Counted from the first letter of the stretch, positions 10,911 to 24,760 are shown. The stretch: DNA of 64,000 nucleotides from Pseudomonas nunensis (GCF_024296925.1 NZ_CP101125.1:5272501-5336500); one strand, 5' to 3'. Numbers and translations: made by a program. The notes: a model not told the origin generated them from the letters alone.

Positions 10911-12824
10911 TTAAACGTCAGCAGCCGGACCGCCGATCGGTGTTTCTGGACGCGGATCCTGCGCCACCGGAGGCGTACCGGAAGTGCCGGCACCACCACC
11001 TGACCAGTCACGCGGCTCACGCGGCGTACGACCGGCCATGATGTCATCGATCTGATCGGCGTCGATCGTCTCGTACTTCATCAAGGCATCCGCCATGGCG
11101 TCGAGCTTGTCACGGTTGTCCGTCAGGATTTGCTTGGCCGTGCCGTAGCACTGATCGATGATGCTACGCACCTCGGAGTCGATCAGCTTCGCCGTCTCGC
11201 CAGAAAAGCTTGCACTCTGACCGCCACCGCCGCGACCGAGGAACACTTCACCCTCTTCTTCGGCATACATCAACGGACCGAGTTTTTCCGACAGGCCCCA
11301 CTTGGTCACCATGTTCCGCGCAATCTGACTTGCACGCATGATGTCGTTCGACGCACCAGTGGTGACGCCGTCGAAGCCCAAAGTCATCTCTTCAGCAATA
11401 CGGCCGCCGTACAACGAGCAGATCTGGCTGATCAGTGCACGTTTGGACAGGCTGTAACGATCTTCTTCCGGCAGGAACATGGTCACACCCAGCGCACGAC
11501 CGCGAGGAATGATCGACACTTTGTAGACCGGATCATGCTCAGGCACAACGCGACCGACGATAGCGTGGCCAGCCTCGTGGTAAGCAGTGTTCTGCTTCTC
11601 TTTCTCGGACATGACCATCGATTTGCGCTCGGCGCCCATCATGATCTTGTCTTTGGCCAGTTCAAATTCCTTCATTTCGACGATGCGCTTGCCGGTACGG
11701 GCAGCGAACAACGACGCTTCGTTCACCAAGTTGGCGAGGTCGGCACCGGAGAAACCCGGAGTACCACGAGCAATCACGGCCGGAGCGACATCGTCACCCA
11801 TTGGCACTTTGCGCATGTGGACCTTGAGAATCTGCTCACGACCACGAATGTCCGGCAGACCGACCACAACCTGACGGTCGAAACGGCCTGGACGCAGCAA
11901 CGCAGGGTCCAGTACGTCCGGACGGTTGGTTGCAGCAATGACGATAATGCCGTCATTCATTTCAAAGCCGTCCATCTCTACCAGCAACTGGTTGAGAGTC
12001 TGCTCGCGCTCATCGTGACCGCCGCCCATGCCGGCGCCACGGTGGCGACCAACGGCGTCGATTTCATCGATAAAGATGATGCATGGCGCGTGTTTCTTGG
12101 CTTGTTCGAACATGTCGCGAACACGGCTTGCACCGACACCCACGAACATCTCGACGAAATCGGAACCGGAGATGGTGAAGAATGGCACCTTGGCTTCGCC
12201 GGCAATCGCCTTGGCCAGCAAGGTTTTACCAGTACCCGGAGGGCCAACCATCAGCACGCCGCGAGGAATGCGACCGCCCAGGCGCTGGAACTTGCCCGGA
12301 TCGCGAAGGAACTCGACCAGTTCACCGACTTCTTCCTTGGCTTCGTCGCAACCGGCAACGTCACCCAGGGTGGTTTTCACCTGATCTTCGGAGAGCAGGC
12401 GTGCCTTGCTCTTGCCGAAGCTCATTGGCCCACCCTTACCGCCGGCACCGCCCTGCATCTGCCGCATGAAGAACATGAAGACGGCGATGATCACCAGGAT
12501 CGGGAAGCTTGCGACCAGGAGTTGAGTCCAGATGCTTTGCTGCTCAGGCTGCTTGCCTTCGACCACAACATGGTTATCCACCAGGTCGCCGATCAGGCCA
12601 TTGTCCTGAATCGCCGGACGAATGGTCTTGAAGCTGTCGCCATCGTTGCGTTTGCCGGTAATCACATAGCCGTCTACAGCTACGCGCTCGACCTTGCCAT
12701 CCTTGACCTGCTGGATGAAGTCGGAATAGTTGAGGGTCTGCGGCTCGTTAGGGCTGGAGAAGTTGTTCATCACCGTCACGAGGACAGCCGCGATGATCAA
12801 CCACAGGATCAGATTCTTTGCCAT
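10911..12824 (-). CDS. ftsH: ATP-dependent zinc metalloprotease FtsH
   Basis: Hexameric inner-membrane AAA+ protease for membrane proteins and short-lived regulators such as sigma-32 and LpxC (family knowledge). The ATG at 12822-12824 ([10 protein letters not shown]) gives 637 residues; a GTG three codons upstream is possible. Two membrane segments (about 4-20 and 100-120) enclose a periplasmic domain. Walker A is [10 protein letters not shown] near 195, Walker [12 protein letters not shown] region near 305, and the zinc site HEAGH near 418. The tail is Gly/Pro-rich. Upstream rlmE is the usual partner (ftsJ-ftsH). Confidence 0.97.
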   Translation of the reverse strand: MAKNLILWLIIAAVLVTVMNNFSSPNEPQTLNYSDFIQQVKDGKVERVAVDGYVITGKRNDGDSFKTIRPAIQDNGLIGDLVDNHVVVEGKQPEQQSIWTQLLVASFPILVIIAVFMFFMRQMQGGAGGKGGPMSFGKSKARLLSEDQVKTTLGDVAGCDEAKEEVGELVEFLRDPGKFQRLGGRIPRGVLMVGPPGTGKTLLAKAIAGEAKVPFFTISGSDFVEMFVGVGASRVRDMFEQAKKHAPCIIFIDEIDAVGRHRGAGMGGGHDEREQTLNQLLVEMDGFEMNDGIIVIAATNRPDVLDPALLRPGRFDRQVVVGLPDIRGREQILKVHMRKVPMGDDVAPAVIARGTPGFSGADLANLVNEASLFAARTGKRIVEMKEFELAKDKIMMGAERKSMVMSEKEKQNTAYHEAGHAIVGRVVPEHDPVYKVSIIPRGRALGVTMFLPEEDRYSLSKRALISQICSLYGGRIAEEMTLGFDGVTTGASNDIMRASQIARNMVTKWGLSEKLGPLMYAEEEGEVFLGRGGGGQSASFSGETAKLIDSEVRSIIDQCYGTAKQILTDNRDKLDAMADALMKYETIDADQIDDIMAGRTPREPRDWSGGGAGTSGTPPVAQDPRPETPIGGPAADV

Positions 12825-13026
12825 ATCGTTCAATTAACTACCCTCTGAAGCAAGCTCCGCTGTTGGCGCGCGCTTCGCATGATATTCACCGGCCTAACTT
12901 ACTACATTACCTACGACTCTGGCAGGCGCCGTCTGTAACCCTTTGTGAAACACTTTCTACACATTATTCGCTAATGCCCGCGGGGCGAAATACGAAAAAC
13001 CTATCGACCCGCTGAAAAACCTCGAT

Positions 13027-13656
13027 TTACTCACTACGGCCGCGATAGCCCCAAGCCAGCATGTATTGCTCGCGGGAACTGCCGCGGGAAGAGTCCGGCT
13101 TGATCATCTGGACCTTGTCGAATTTCTGACGAGCGTCCTTCACGTATGCATCAAACCCTTCGCCCTGAAACACCTTGATCACGAAATTACCACCTGGCTT
13201 GAGTATGCGAGCTGCCAGATCAAGAGCCAGCTCACATAGAAACATGGCTTTTGGCATGTCCACTTCAGGCGTACCACTCATATTGGGGGCCATATCGGAA
13301 ATCACAAGGTCCACCTGCGAATTACCCACGGCTTCAAGGATCTGAGCGAGCACGTCGTCCCGGGTGAAGTCACCCTGGATGAAGGTCACGTCCGGAATGC
13401 TGTCCATTTCCAGGATGTCCGAGGCGATCAGACGCCCCTGACCACCGATCAGCCGACTGGTGACCTGCGACCAGCCGCCGGGCGCCGCTCCCAGGTCGAC
13501 AACGCTCATACCCGGACGGATCAGTTTGTATTTCTCCTGGACCTCCAGAAGCTTGTAACTCGCACGCGAGCGGTAACCATCCTTCTGCGCCTGCTTTACG
13601 TAGGGATCATTGACATGTCTTTGCAGCCACTTAAGGCTTGTCTTGGAACGGGCCAC
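13027..13656 (-). CDS. rlmE: 23S rRNA (uridine2552-2'-O)-methyltransferase
   Basis: Heat-shock methyltransferase (FtsJ/RrmJ) that modifies U2552 in the ribosomal A loop late in 50S assembly. The 209-residue protein shows the SAM loop [13 protein letters not shown], the acidic motif [13 protein letters not shown] and [13 protein letters not shown], which supply the K-D-K catalytic set. It lies 202 bases upstream of ftsH on the same strand and diverges from yhbY. Confidence 0.97.
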   Translation of the reverse strand: MARSKTSLKWLQRHVNDPYVKQAQKDGYRSRASYKLLEVQEKYKLIRPGMSVVDLGAAPGGWSQVTSRLIGGQGRLIASDILEMDSIPDVTFIQGDFTRDDVLAQILEAVGNSQVDLVISDMAPNMSGTPEVDMPKAMFLCELALDLAARILKPGGNFVIKVFQGEGFDAYVKDARQKFDKVQMIKPDSSRGSSREQYMLAWGYRGRSE

Positions 13657-13761
13657 GGGCCACCTCTAAAATAAAACGGGTCGTGATTAACTGGGCGGTC
13701 CCGGACTCGCTCGGGTAAACTGGCCGCCGCTTTTTACAAGATCAGACGCAGGGGTCAGATT

Positions 13762-14070
13762 ATGCCGCTCAAACCAGAGCAGAAGAAACAATACAAATCC
13801 ATTGGCCACCATCTGAAACCAGTTTTGACTGTGGCTGACAACGGTTTGACTGAAGGTGTGTTAGCCGAACTTGAACGCGCGCTGGCGGATCACGAGCTGA
13901 TTAAAATCAAGCTCAACATCCTCGATCGCGAATCCCGCCTGGCCACCGTTGCAGAAATTTGCAAGGCCGGCAAAGCGGACCTGGTTCAGGTCATCGGCAA
14001 GATGGCATTGATTTACCGCAAGAACTTCAGCGTCAACAAGCAGCTGTCGAACGTCCATCGCTTCGCGTGA
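13762..14070 (+). CDS. yhbY: Ribosome assembly RNA-binding protein YhbY (CRM domain)
   Basis: Single CRM/YhbY-domain protein of 102 residues that associates with pre-50S particles. Visible motifs are LKPVLTVADNGLTEGVLAELERAL and the C-terminal GKMALIYRKN, equivalent to the GxxG-like RNA-binding surface and closing strand. It faces away from rlmE across 105 bases, a conserved divergent arrangement in gammaproteobacteria. Confidence 0.94.
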   Translation: MPLKPEQKKQYKSIGHHLKPVLTVADNGLTEGVLAELERALADHELIKIKLNILDRESRLATVAEICKAGKADLVQVIGKMALIYRKNFSVNKQLSNVHRFA

Positions 14071-14079
14071 TGACAAGAG

Positions 14080-14484
14080 TCAAGGGTGTGCTTCGCGCAC
14101 CCTGCCACTCCATCCAGGCACTGGTTGCAATACCAGCACCAGCCCGGAAAACCCCAGTACCAGATAGCTGAACGTTTCCCAGCGCACCGCTTGCGGCCAG
14201 CCAAAGCGCACGATGAAAAACATCCCGCACGCATACAGCGCCATCAGCAGCAATTGTCCGCGAATATCGCGCCATAGACTGACAAGGCCCTCGGCCTGAA
14301 CCAGCACCAAAGCCTGAAAAATCACACACGCTGTGGCGAATCCCACCATCAGCGCATCCAGCATGCCTTCAATTTCGTCGATCAGCAGCGGCGCCATGCC
14401 AACCTTGCCCAGCACCGGCAGCAGACCGATATGCAACAACCACACGCCGCCCACCCATAACATCTGAGTCAGTTGCCAAAGCAT
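14080..14484 (-). CDS. DUF4149-family inner-membrane protein
   Basis: Small hydrophobic protein of 134 residues with about four membrane segments (approx. 8-28, 50-72, 82-102, 108-126). The family is DUF4149, of unknown function, usually found next to greA/yhbY in pseudomonads. The start used is the ATG at 14482-14484 (MLWQLTQMLWVGG). It immediately follows a GC-rich hairpin and has no clear ribosome-binding site, so the next ATG (7 codons in) is possible. Confidence 0.8.
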   Translation of the reverse strand: MLWQLTQMLWVGGVWLLHIGLLPVLGKVGMAPLLIDEIEGMLDALMVGFATACVIFQALVLVQAEGLVSLWRDIRGQLLLMALYACGMFFIVRFGWPQAVRWETFSYLVLGFSGLVLVLQPVPGWSGRVREAHP

Positions 14485-14507
14485 GGCGCCCGCACGGAGC
14501 GGGCGCC
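14485..14507 (-). terminator. GC-rich stem-loop after greA
   Basis: Inverted repeat GGCGCCCGC / GCGGGCGCC between the greA stop and the start of the DUF4149 gene. There is no T run on the minus strand, so it may reduce rather than end transcription, and it occludes the expected ribosome-binding site of the next gene. Confidence 0.5.
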
Positions 14508-14512
14508 TTCTT

Positions 14513-14989
14513 TCAGATGTGGCGGACTTCGACAATCTCGTACTCGATAACGCCGCTAGGCGTTTTGACCGCGACCACGTCACCTTCTTCCTTGGCGATC
14601 AAGGCGCGAGCCAGTGGCGAACCCACCGAAATCTTGCCCAGTTTGAAGTCAGCCTCGTCCTCACCCACGATGTGGTAAGTGACGGTTTCGTCGGTTTCGA
14701 CGTTGGCGATTTCAACGGTGGTGCCGAAAATCACTTTGCCGGTGTGAGGAATGGTCGTGACATCGATGATCACCGCATTCTGCATACGGCCTTCGATATC
14801 ACGGATCCGCGCCTCGACCATACCCTGCTGCTCGCGAGCAGCGTGGTATTCGGCGTTTTCCTTCAGGTCACCCAACTCGCGAGCCGTGCCGATGTCCTGG
14901 CTGAGCTTCGGGCGGACGACCTTGGTCAGGTGAGCGTGTTCTTCTTCCAGGGCTTTGGCGCCCTGGACAGTCATTGGGTATTTGATCAT
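14513..14989 (-). CDS. greA: Transcription elongation factor GreA
   Basis: Rescues backtracked RNA polymerase by stimulating transcript cleavage. The 158-residue protein has the N-terminal coiled coil (about 5-75) with acidic tip residues in [16 protein letters not shown], and the C-terminal FKBP-like domain ending [13 protein letters not shown]. Its start overlaps the carB stop by 4 bases, indicating translational coupling in a carA-carB-greA operon. Confidence 0.98.
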   Translation of the reverse strand: MIKYPMTVQGAKALEEEHAHLTKVVRPKLSQDIGTARELGDLKENAEYHAAREQQGMVEARIRDIEGRMQNAVIIDVTTIPHTGKVIFGTTVEIANVETDETVTYHIVGEDEADFKLGKISVGSPLARALIAKEEGDVVAVKTPSGVIEYEIVEVRHI

Positions 14990-17900
14990 GCCTTCAATCC
15001 TGCGTGTAGGTCCTGCAAGCGGCGCACGGTCTTCTCGGGACCGAACTTCAGCGCTTCGCAGATAGCTTCGCCAGCAGCGATGGTCGTGGTGCAGTAGATC
15101 TTGTGCTGCAAGGCATTACGACGAATGGAGTAGGAATCAGCGATCGACTGACGACCTTCGGTGGTGTTGATGATCAGGGTGACTTCGTCATTCTTGATCA
15201 TGTCGACCACGTGCGGACGACCTTCGGTCACCTTGTTCACACGACGCACTTTCAGGCCTGCGGCTTCGATCAGCTTGGCAGTACCGGCAGTGGCGACCAC
15301 TTCGAAGCCCAAGTTGATCAGATCACGGGCCACGCCTGCAACCAGCGGTTTGTCGTCGTCACGCACGCTGATGAACGCGGTACCGCCAGTCGGCAGCACT
15401 TCGCTCGCGCCCATCTGGGCCTTGGCGAAGGCTTCACCGAAAGTATCGCCCACGCCCATCACTTCACCGGTGGACTTCATCTCTGGGCCCAGGATCGGGT
15501 CCACGCCAGGGAATTTGGCGAATGGGAACACTGCCTCTTTCACGCTGTAGAAGTTCGGAATAATTTCCTTGGTGAAACCAATTTCTTTCAAGGTTTTACC
15601 GGCCATCACGCGAGCCGCGATCATGGCCAGGGAAACACCGATGCACTTGGACACGAACGGTACGGTACGGGAAGCGCGCGGGTTGACCTCGATGACGTAG
15701 ATGTCTTCGCCTTGCAGCGCCAACTGTACGTTCATCAGGCCGACAACGCCCAACTCCAGGGCCATTTTCTTGACCTGTTCGCGCATCTCGTCCTGGATGT
15801 GTCCAGGCAGCGAGTACGGCGGCAGGGAGCACGCGGAGTCACCGGAGTGAACGCCGGCCTGCTCGATGTGCTGCATGATTGCGCCGATCACCACGTCGGT
15901 GCCGTCGCAAACCGCGTCCACGTCCATTTCGATGGCGCAGTTGAGGAAGTGGTCAAGCAGCACCGGGCTGTCGTTGGACACTTTCACCGCGTCACGCAGG
16001 TAGCGCTTCAGCTCTTCTTCTTCGTAAACGATTTCCATCGCGCGACCGCCCAATACGTAGGACGGACGAACCACCAGCGGGTAACCGATCTTGGCCGCAG
16101 CACGAATCGCTTCGTCTTCGCTGCGCACGGTGGCGTTTGGCGGCTGACGCAGGTTCAGGCGCTCGACCATCTGCTGGAAGCGCTCACGGTCTTCAGCACG
16201 GTCGATGGCGTCAGGGCTGGTGCCGATGATCGGCACGCCGGCTTCTTCCAGGGCGCGAGCCAGTTTCAGCGGGGTCTGGCCGCCGTACTGGACGATCACG
16301 CCTTTTGGCTTCTCGACTCGGCAGATTTCCAGTACGTCTTCCAGGGTCACTGGTTCGAAGTACAGGCGATCGGAGGTGTCGTAATCGGTGGAAACGGTTT
16401 CCGGGTTGCAGTTGACCATGATGGTCTCGTACCCGTCTTCGCGCAGCGCCAGTGCCGCGTGAACGCAGCAGTAGTCGAACTCGATACCCTGGCCGATACG
16501 GTTAGGACCGCCGCCGAGGATCATGATCTTGTCGCGGCCCGACGGAGCTGCTTCGCACTCTTCCTCGTAGGTCGAGTACATGTAGGCAGTGTCAGTGGCG
16601 AACTCGGCCGCGCAGGTGTCAACGCGCTTGTAGACCGGGTAAACCTCGAGCTTGTGGCGGTGGCGACGCAGAGCCTTCTCGGTCACGCCCAGCAGCTTGG
16701 CCAGACGCATGTCGGAGAAGCCTTTGCGCTTGAGCTTGAACATCAGGTCGCGGTCGATGCTGGCCAGACCCAGGGTCTTGACCTTCTCTTCTTCCTTGAT
16801 CAGATCTTCGATCTGCACGAGGAACCACGGGTCGATCATGTTCATGCCGAAGATGTCTTCGACCGACAGACCCGCGCGGAAGGCATCAGCCACGTACCAG
16901 ATACGCTCGGCACCCGGCACGGTCAGTTCGCGCTTGAGGATGCTCATGCTTTCCGGATTGCTCAGGTCGAGCTTCTCGTCCAGGCCGCAAACACCCACTT
17001 CCAGACCGCGCAAAGCTTTCTGCAGGGATTCCTGGAAGGTCCGGCCGATGGCCATGACTTCACCGACCGACTTCATTTGAGTGGTCAGGCGCGCGTCGGC
17101 TTTCGGGAATTTTTCGAAGGCGAAGCGTGGCAGCTTGGTCACGACGTAGTCGATGGACGGCTCAAAGGACGCAGGAGTAGCGCCGCCGGTGATTTCGTTC
17201 TGCAATTCGTCCAGGGTGTAGCCGATCGCCAGCTTGGCAGCGATGCGCGCAATCGGGAAACCAGTGGCTTTCGAGGCCAGCGCCGAAGAACGGGATACCC
17301 GCGGGTTCATCTCGATGACCACCATACGGCCAGTGTCCGGGCAGATGCCGAACTGGACGTTGGAGCCGCCGGTTTCCACGCCGATTTCACGCAGTACCGC
17401 CAGGGAGGCGTTACGCATGATCTGGTATTCCTTGTCCGTCAGGGTCTGTGCTGGCGCAACAGTGATCGAGTCACCGGTGTGCACGCCCATCGGGTCAAAG
17501 TTTTCGATGGAGCAGACGATGATGCAGTTGTCCTTCTTATCGCGGACAACCTCCATCTCGTATTCTTTCCAGCCGATCAGGGATTCGTCGATCAGCAGCT
17601 CTTTGGTCGGCGACAAGTCGAGACCACGGGCGCAGATTTCCTCGAACTCTTCGCGGTTGTAAGCAATACCGCCGCCGGTGCCGCCCATGGTGAAGGACGG
17701 ACGGATGATGCACGGGAAGCCGAGCTTCTCGAGCACTGCGTTGGCCTCTTCCATGCTGTGGGCGATACCCGAGCGCGGGCAGTCCAGGCCGATGGATTTC
17801 ATCGCCTTGTCGAAGCGCGAGCGGTCTTCGGCCTTGTCGATGGTGTCAGCGTTGGCGCCGATCATCTCTACGCCGAACTTCTCCAGAACGCCTTCGCGCT

Positions 17901-18207
17901 CCAGATCCAGTGCGCAGTTCAGGGCGGTCTGGCCACCCATGGTTGGCAGCAGCGCGTCCGGACGCTCTTTCTCGATGATCTTGGCAACGGTCTGCCATTT
18001 GATCGGCTCGATGTACGTGGCGTCGGCCATGTCCGGGTCGGTCATGATGGTCGCTGGGTTGGAGTTCACCAGGATGACGCGGTAACCCTCCTCGCGCAGG
18101 GCTTTACAGGCCTGGGCGCCGGAGTAGTCGAATTCACAGGCCTGGCCGATAACGATCGGGCCAGCGCCGAGAATCAGGATGCTTTTTATGTCTGTACGTT
18201 TTGGCAT
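14986..18207 (-). CDS. carB: Carbamoyl-phosphate synthase, large subunit
   Basis: Makes carbamoyl phosphate from bicarbonate, ATP and ammonia supplied by CarA, for arginine and pyrimidine synthesis. At 1073 residues it has the standard length with two homologous ATP-grasp halves (about 1-400 and 550-935), an oligomerisation domain between them, and a C-terminal MGS-like allosteric domain from about 936. The start [16 protein letters not shown] was preferred to an ATG-less extension of five residues. It lies 118 bases downstream of carA; that gap contains an 8-bp inverted repeat (18267-18302). Confidence 0.98.
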   Translation of the reverse strand: MPKRTDIKSILILGAGPIVIGQACEFDYSGAQACKALREEGYRVILVNSNPATIMTDPDMADATYIEPIKWQTVAKIIEKERPDALLPTMGGQTALNCALDLEREGVLEKFGVEMIGANADTIDKAEDRSRFDKAMKSIGLDCPRSGIAHSMEEANAVLEKLGFPCIIRPSFTMGGTGGGIAYNREEFEEICARGLDLSPTKELLIDESLIGWKEYEMEVVRDKKDNCIIVCSIENFDPMGVHTGDSITVAPAQTLTDKEYQIMRNASLAVLREIGVETGGSNVQFGICPDTGRMVVIEMNPRVSRSSALASKATGFPIARIAAKLAIGYTLDELQNEITGGATPASFEPSIDYVVTKLPRFAFEKFPKADARLTTQMKSVGEVMAIGRTFQESLQKALRGLEVGVCGLDEKLDLSNPESMSILKRELTVPGAERIWYVADAFRAGLSVEDIFGMNMIDPWFLVQIEDLIKEEEKVKTLGLASIDRDLMFKLKRKGFSDMRLAKLLGVTEKALRRHRHKLEVYPVYKRVDTCAAEFATDTAYMYSTYEEECEAAPSGRDKIMILGGGPNRIGQGIEFDYCCVHAALALREDGYETIMVNCNPETVSTDYDTSDRLYFEPVTLEDVLEICRVEKPKGVIVQYGGQTPLKLARALEEAGVPIIGTSPDAIDRAEDRERFQQMVERLNLRQPPNATVRSEDEAIRAAAKIGYPLVVRPSYVLGGRAMEIVYEEEELKRYLRDAVKVSNDSPVLLDHFLNCAIEMDVDAVCDGTDVVIGAIMQHIEQAGVHSGDSACSLPPYSLPGHIQDEMREQVKKMALELGVVGLMNVQLALQGEDIYVIEVNPRASRTVPFVSKCIGVSLAMIAARVMAGKTLKEIGFTKEIIPNFYSVKEAVFPFAKFPGVDPILGPEMKSTGEVMGVGDTFGEAFAKAQMGASEVLPTGGTAFISVRDDDKPLVAGVARDLINLGFEVVATAGTAKLIEAAGLKVRRVNKVTEGRPHVVDMIKNDEVTLIINTTEGRQSIADSYSIRRNALQHKIYCTTTIAAGEAICEALKFGPEKTVRRLQDLHAGLKA

Positions 18208-18266
18208 GGGTTTGTCACTCAAATCCGCAGGTCAGTCGGCAAGCCGTCTTGTTCAATCTGTGAAGC

Positions 18267-18302
18267 CTTGAGGGGGCCACCGGTGTCGGGACCACCCTCA
18301 AG
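18267..18302 (-). repeat. Stem-loop in the carA-carB gap
   Basis: Perfect inverted repeat CTTGAGGG / CCCTCAAG with a 20-base loop and no T run. It is the only structure seen in the carA-carB spacer and could affect relative expression of the two subunits. Confidence 0.45.
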
Positions 18303-18325
18303 CTTTGCTGCATCAAGGCGAGCGA

Positions 18326-19462
18326 TCAGCGTCGCTTGGCCATTTCGTTGATGAAGCGATCAAACAGAGGCGCTACGTCGTTCGGGCCAGGGCTGGCTTC
18401 AGGGTGACCCTGGAAGCTGAAGGCGCTCTTGTCGGTACGCTCGATCCCTTGCAGGGTGCCGTCGAACAGCGATTTGTGGATCGCCCGGACGTTGGCTGGC
18501 AGGGTCGCATCGTCTACCGCAAAACCGTGGTTCTGGCTGGTGATCATCACAACGCCGGTGTCCAGGTCCTGGACCGGGTGGTTGGCACCGTGGTGGCCGT
18601 GACCCATTTTCAGGGTCTTGGCGCCGGAGGCCAGGGCCAGCAGTTGGTGACCGAGGCAGATGCCGAATACCGGAATCTCGGTTTCGAGCACGTCCTTGAT
18701 CGCCTGGATCGCGTAGTCGCAAGGCTCCGGGTCACCCGGGCCGTTGGACAGGAACACGCCGTCCGGCTTCAGCGCCAGAACGTCGGCGGCTGGCGTTTGA
18801 GCCGGCACTACGGTCACACGGCAACCGCGCTCGACCAGCATGCGCAGGATGTTCAGCTTGACGCCGTAGTCGTAGGCAACCACGTGGTACGGCAGCTCGG
18901 AGGCGTCGATGGTCGCGTGGCTGTCGGTCTTCAAGTCCCAGACAGTCGAGCGCCACTCGTACTTCTCTTTGGTGCTGACGACTTTCGCCAGGTCCATGCC
19001 TTTAAGACCAGGGAAACCCTGGGCAGCGGCGATGGCAGCTTCTTCGGAGATGTTGTCACCGGCCATGATGCAGCCGTTCTGCGCGCCTTTCTCACGCAGG
19101 ATGCGTGTCAGGCGACGGGTGTCGATACCCGCGATCGCCACAACGTTGTTGGCTTTCAGGTAATCAGACAGGGACATCGTGTTACGCCAGTTACTCGCAA
19201 CCAGAGGCAGGTCACGGATGACCAGGCCAGCGGACCAGACGCGGTCGGACTCGGCATCTTCCGGTGTAGTACCGGTGTTGCCGATGTGCGGGTAAGTCAG
19301 GGTAACGATCTGTTGGGCGTAGGAAGGATCGGTAAGGATTTCCTGATAGCCGGTCATGGCGGTGTTGAACACCACCTCACCAACGGTTTGACCGTCGGCT
19401 CCAATTGCTTCGCCGCGAAAAATGCTGCCATCAGCAAGGGCGAGTATGGCTGGCTTAGTCAA
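18326..19462 (-). CDS. carA: Carbamoyl-phosphate synthase, small (glutaminase) subunit
   Basis: Class I glutamine amidotransferase that delivers ammonia to CarB. The TTG start at 19460-19462 ([12 protein letters not shown]) gives 378 residues and is preceded on the minus strand by GGAGG with good spacing. The nucleophile Cys is in [11 protein letters not shown] near 269 and the His/Glu partners in [11 protein letters not shown] near 350. The reading frame stays open upstream for 28 more codons to an ATG at 19546, overlapping a terminator-like leader hairpin. dapB lies upstream, carB downstream. Confidence 0.97.
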   Translation of the reverse strand: MTKPAILALADGSIFRGEAIGADGQTVGEVVFNTAMTGYQEILTDPSYAQQIVTLTYPHIGNTGTTPEDAESDRVWSAGLVIRDLPLVASNWRNTMSLSDYLKANNVVAIAGIDTRRLTRILREKGAQNGCIMAGDNISEEAAIAAAQGFPGLKGMDLAKVVSTKEKYEWRSTVWDLKTDSHATIDASELPYHVVAYDYGVKLNILRMLVERGCRVTVVPAQTPAADVLALKPDGVFLSNGPGDPEPCDYAIQAIKDVLETEIPVFGICLGHQLLALASGAKTLKMGHGHHGANHPVQDLDTGVVMITSQNHGFAVDDATLPANVRAIHKSLFDGTLQGIERTDKSAFSFQGHPEASPGPNDVAPLFDRFINEMAKRR

Positions 19463-19506
19463 GAAGACCTCCCGTAAATAAAGCCTGAAAGGGCGATCGC
19501 AGGTGT

Positions 19507-19542
19507 AAAAAAGCGGAGTGACGTATGGACACGTCACCCCGC
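19507..19542 (-). terminator. Terminator-like hairpin in the carA leader
   Basis: Twelve-base arms GCGGGGTGACGT / ACGTCACTCCGC (one G-T pair) followed on the minus strand by TTTTTT, 44 bases before the carA TTG start. Position and T run fit an intrinsic terminator inside the leader, i.e. possible attenuation of carAB. Confidence 0.7.
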
Positions 19543-19673
19543 TCATTCACTGAATTATTCTGCGCGCTTTTAGTGAACACACTAAAGCTGTAGCTTACAG
19601 AAAAAGGCTTTTTTGGTCTACCGCCAATGAGCCTTAAAGGCTATGGAATGCGACAGGGCGTCGCTTGGCGGAG

Positions 19674-19705
19674 TAAAACCGGGCTCAAACACAGAGTTTG
19701 AACCC
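19674..19705 (-). terminator. Rho-independent terminator of dapB
   Basis: Arms GGGTTCAAAC / GTTTGAGCCC (one G-T pair) and a short TTTT on the minus strand, 15 bases after the dapB stop codon. It separates dapB from carA. Confidence 0.75.
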
Positions 19706-19720
19706 GATTTCGGGCGCATC

Positions 19721-20536
<816 letters not shown>

Positions 20537-21661
20537 TTACAAGTCGCCGAAGAAGCGCTTCACGCCTTCGAACCAACCGGTGGTTTTCGGCGAATGGCTG
20601 TTGTCGTCCGCCAGGGAACTGCGGAACTCTTCGAGCAATTCGCGCTGACGACGACCCAGGTTGACCGGGGTTTCCACCGCCACACGACACATCAGGTCGC
20701 CAGCACCGCCACCACGCACGGGCGCAACACCCTTGCCGCGTACACGGAACTGCTTGCCGGTCTGAGTCCCTTCCGGGATTTTCAGTTTGACCCGACCATC
20801 GAGGGTCGGAATCTCCAGCTCGCCACCCAGCGCCGCGTCGACAAAGCTGATCGGCACTTCGCAGAACAGATGCTTGCCGTCACGCTGGAAGATCGCGTGC
20901 TCGCGCACGTTGATCACCACATACAGGTCACCAGTCGGGCCGCCCTGAGCGCCCGCCTCGCCTTCGCCGGACAGGCGAATGCGGTCACCGGTATCAACAC
21001 CGGCCGGCACTTTCACGGAAAGGGTCTTGTACTCTTCGACACGGCCTTCGCCATGGCAGGAATCGCATGGATCAGAAATGATCTTGCCCTGGCCGTGGCA
21101 GCGCGGGCAGGTTTGCTGCACCGAGAAGAAGCCTTGCTGCATACGAACCTGACCGATACCACCGCACGTTGGGCAGGTGATCGGCGAGGAGCCTTTCTTG
21201 GCACCCGAACCATCACACGGCTTGCAGTTGACCAGTGTCGGAACGCGGATATTCACGGTCGTGCCGCGCACCGCTTCTTCCAGGTTCAGTTCCAGGGTGT
21301 AGCGCAGGTCGCTGCCGCGCTGGGCGCCGCCACGGGAACCGCCGCGACCGCCACCGAAGAAATCACTGAAAACGTCGCCAAAGATGTCGGAGAAGTTCTG
21401 ACCGCCAAACCCGGCACCGCCGCCGCCCATGCTCGGGTCGACACCGGCATGACCATACTGGTCGTACGCCGCGCGCTTGCTGGAATCGGACAGCACTTCG
21501 TAGGCCTCGTTGGCCTCCTTGAACATCTCTTCCGACGCTTTGTCGTCAGGATTACGGTCCGGGTGATGCTTCATCGCCAGGCGACGGTAGGCCTTTTTCA
21601 GGTCTGCTTCGCTTGAGCCACGCTCAACACCCAATACTTCGTAATAGTCACGCTTTGCCAT
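20537..21661 (-). CDS. dnaJ: Chaperone protein DnaJ
   Basis: Hsp40 co-chaperone that loads substrates onto DnaK and stimulates its ATPase. The 374-residue protein has the J domain with HPD (MKHHPDRNP, about 31-36), a Gly-rich segment (about 75-115, GGGGAGFGG and [11 protein letters not shown]), four CxxCxGxG-type zinc repeats (about 143-205) and C-terminal substrate-binding domains. The start [11 protein letters not shown] is the family start. It lies 296 bases downstream of dnaK; the gap includes a REP-like hairpin. Confidence 0.98.
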   Translation of the reverse strand: MAKRDYYEVLGVERGSSEADLKKAYRRLAMKHHPDRNPDDKASEEMFKEANEAYEVLSDSSKRAAYDQYGHAGVDPSMGGGGAGFGGQNFSDIFGDVFSDFFGGGRGGSRGGAQRGSDLRYTLELNLEEAVRGTTVNIRVPTLVNCKPCDGSGAKKGSSPITCPTCGGIGQVRMQQGFFSVQQTCPRCHGQGKIISDPCDSCHGEGRVEEYKTLSVKVPAGVDTGDRIRLSGEGEAGAQGGPTGDLYVVINVREHAIFQRDGKHLFCEVPISFVDAALGGELEIPTLDGRVKLKIPEGTQTGKQFRVRGKGVAPVRGGGAGDLMCRVAVETPVNLGRRQRELLEEFRSSLADDNSHSPKTTGWFEGVKRFFGDL

Positions 21662-21882
21662 AAGTCTTCGCACTCTTAAGGACGTTCGGCAAATCCCTCC
21701 TGAGCTTCGCCAAACTCGTTGAGCCCCAATACAGGCCCGGACCCAACTCACGTCAATTCAACGATCCTGGTCTTTGTTCATTGCGGTACTTTCGGCTCGA
21801 AAAGCAGGAGCATTCCCGGCCATACCACCAACATCCGAACGCTGTCGCATGCTGTAAAAATTCGCTAACTCCAGACACGCCA

Positions 21883-21905
21883 ACGCGGGAGCAAGCCCCC
21901 GCGCG
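21883..21905. repeat. REP-like hairpin in the dnaK-dnaJ gap
   Basis: GCGGGAGCAAGCCCCCGC, the core of the Pseudomonas REP element (imperfect palindrome GCGGG..CCCGC around AGCAAGC). Single copy in a 296-base intergenic region; it may also act as a transcription attenuator. Confidence 0.7.
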
Positions 21906-21957
21906 GCGACATCCTACCAGTCACTGCCCAAAGGCAGTCAACCGGCCGACCAACAAC

Positions 21958-23874
<1,917 letters not shown>

Positions 23875-23954
23875 GTTAACTCTCCCGAAACTTTGGATTT
23901 GGTTGCCGCAGCAGTGGTGGCTAACTGCGGTAGCACTTAAACGCTTGACTTATA

Positions 23955-23980
23955 AATGGGGGCCTTGCGGCTGATTTCAA
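23955..23980 (-). promoter_or_regulatory. Sigma-32 (heat-shock) promoter of dnaK
   Basis: On the minus strand CTTGAAA (23974-23980), a 13-base spacer, then CCCCAT (23955-23960, within CCCCCATTTA), matching the RpoH consensus CTTGAAA-N13-15-CCCCAT. The -35 element overlaps the grpE stop codon. Confidence 0.85.
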
Positions 23981-24543
23981 GCCTGCTCATCAATAGAAGG
24001 CGAAACCGGCGCTGGGGCCTTGCTGACCACGACCATAGCCGGGCGCAGCAGGCGACCGTTGAGCTGGTAGCCCTTCTGGAACACCTTGAGCACGCTGTTC
24101 GGCTCGACATCGGCGCTTTCCTGCATGGCCATCGCCTGATGATGAACGGCGTTGAACGGTTCGCCATGCGGATCGATCGCTTCCAGCTGATAACGCTTCA
24201 GGGTGTCCTGGAACATTTTCAGGGTCAGTTCGATACCTTCGCGCATTGGGCGGATGCTTTCGTCATCCGGGTTGGACAACTCCAGGCCACGCTCCAGGCT
24301 GTCGATGATCGGCAGCAGGTCGCCAGCGAATTTTTCCAGCGCAAACTTGTGAGCCTTTTCGACATCCTGCTCGGCGCGACGGCGGACGTTCTGCAGATCA
24401 GCCGCTACACGCAAAGCCTGATCATGAGCACCAGCCAATTGCTCTTCGAGCACTTGTACACGAGCCGTCAGCTCATCACCCGAAACCTGGGCAGCCTGAT
24501 CGGCGTCGAGATTTTGCGTATCTACTGTCTGTTCGTCAGCCAT
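23977..24543 (-). CDS. grpE: Nucleotide exchange factor GrpE
   Basis: Releases ADP from DnaK. The 188-residue product starts [11 protein letters not shown], has an acidic N-terminus, the long dimer-forming coiled coil (about 35-90, [20 protein letters not shown]) and the C-terminal beta domain with the family motif [20 protein letters not shown]. It is 102 bases upstream of dnaK and has its own sigma-32 type promoter. Confidence 0.97.
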   Translation of the reverse strand: MADEQTVDTQNLDADQAAQVSGDELTARVQVLEEQLAGAHDQALRVAADLQNVRRRAEQDVEKAHKFALEKFAGDLLPIIDSLERGLELSNPDDESIRPMREGIELTLKMFQDTLKRYQLEAIDPHGEPFNAVHHQAMAMQESADVEPNSVLKVFQKGYQLNGRLLRPAMVVVSKAPAPVSPSIDEQA

Positions 24544-24597
24544 AGAATTTCTCCTTTCAATATCGTCCGCGAGCTCAACTCGCGCTTCTGCCCAGCT

Positions 24598-24625
24598 ATA
24601 TGGGGCCGCAAAATTCAGCTTCAAG
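24598..24625 (-). promoter_or_regulatory. Sigma-32 (heat-shock) promoter of grpE
   Basis: On the minus strand CTTGAAG (24619-24625), a 13-base spacer, then CCCCATAT (24598-24605). Same architecture as the dnaK promoter, about 55 bases before the grpE ATG. Confidence 0.85.
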
Positions 24626-24744
24626 GGGCACCGGAGGATTAACCCTACAAAAAGAGCAGCATTGTCATTCCCTGGCGCGCTAACGATTTCGTCGGACCAA
24701 GCAAATCGAGCTAAGGAAGGGCATTGTCAGGCGCAAATAAAACA

Positions 24745-24760
24745 CTGTATAAATAACCAG
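24745..24760 (+). promoter_or_regulatory. LexA (SOS) box before recN
   Basis: CTGTATAAATAACCAG matches the LexA consensus CTGT-N8-ACAG with one change. It overlaps the -10 region of a likely promoter (TTGTCA at 24724-24729, 18-base spacer, TATAAA at 24748-24753) and lies 25 bases before the recN ATG. Confidence 0.8.

Noticed and set aside
15103..18351. 1082-residue open frame on the plus strand opposite carB
   Set aside because: Shadow of carB, which is certain from both ATP-grasp halves; the antisense product is low-complexity His/Val/Asp-rich.
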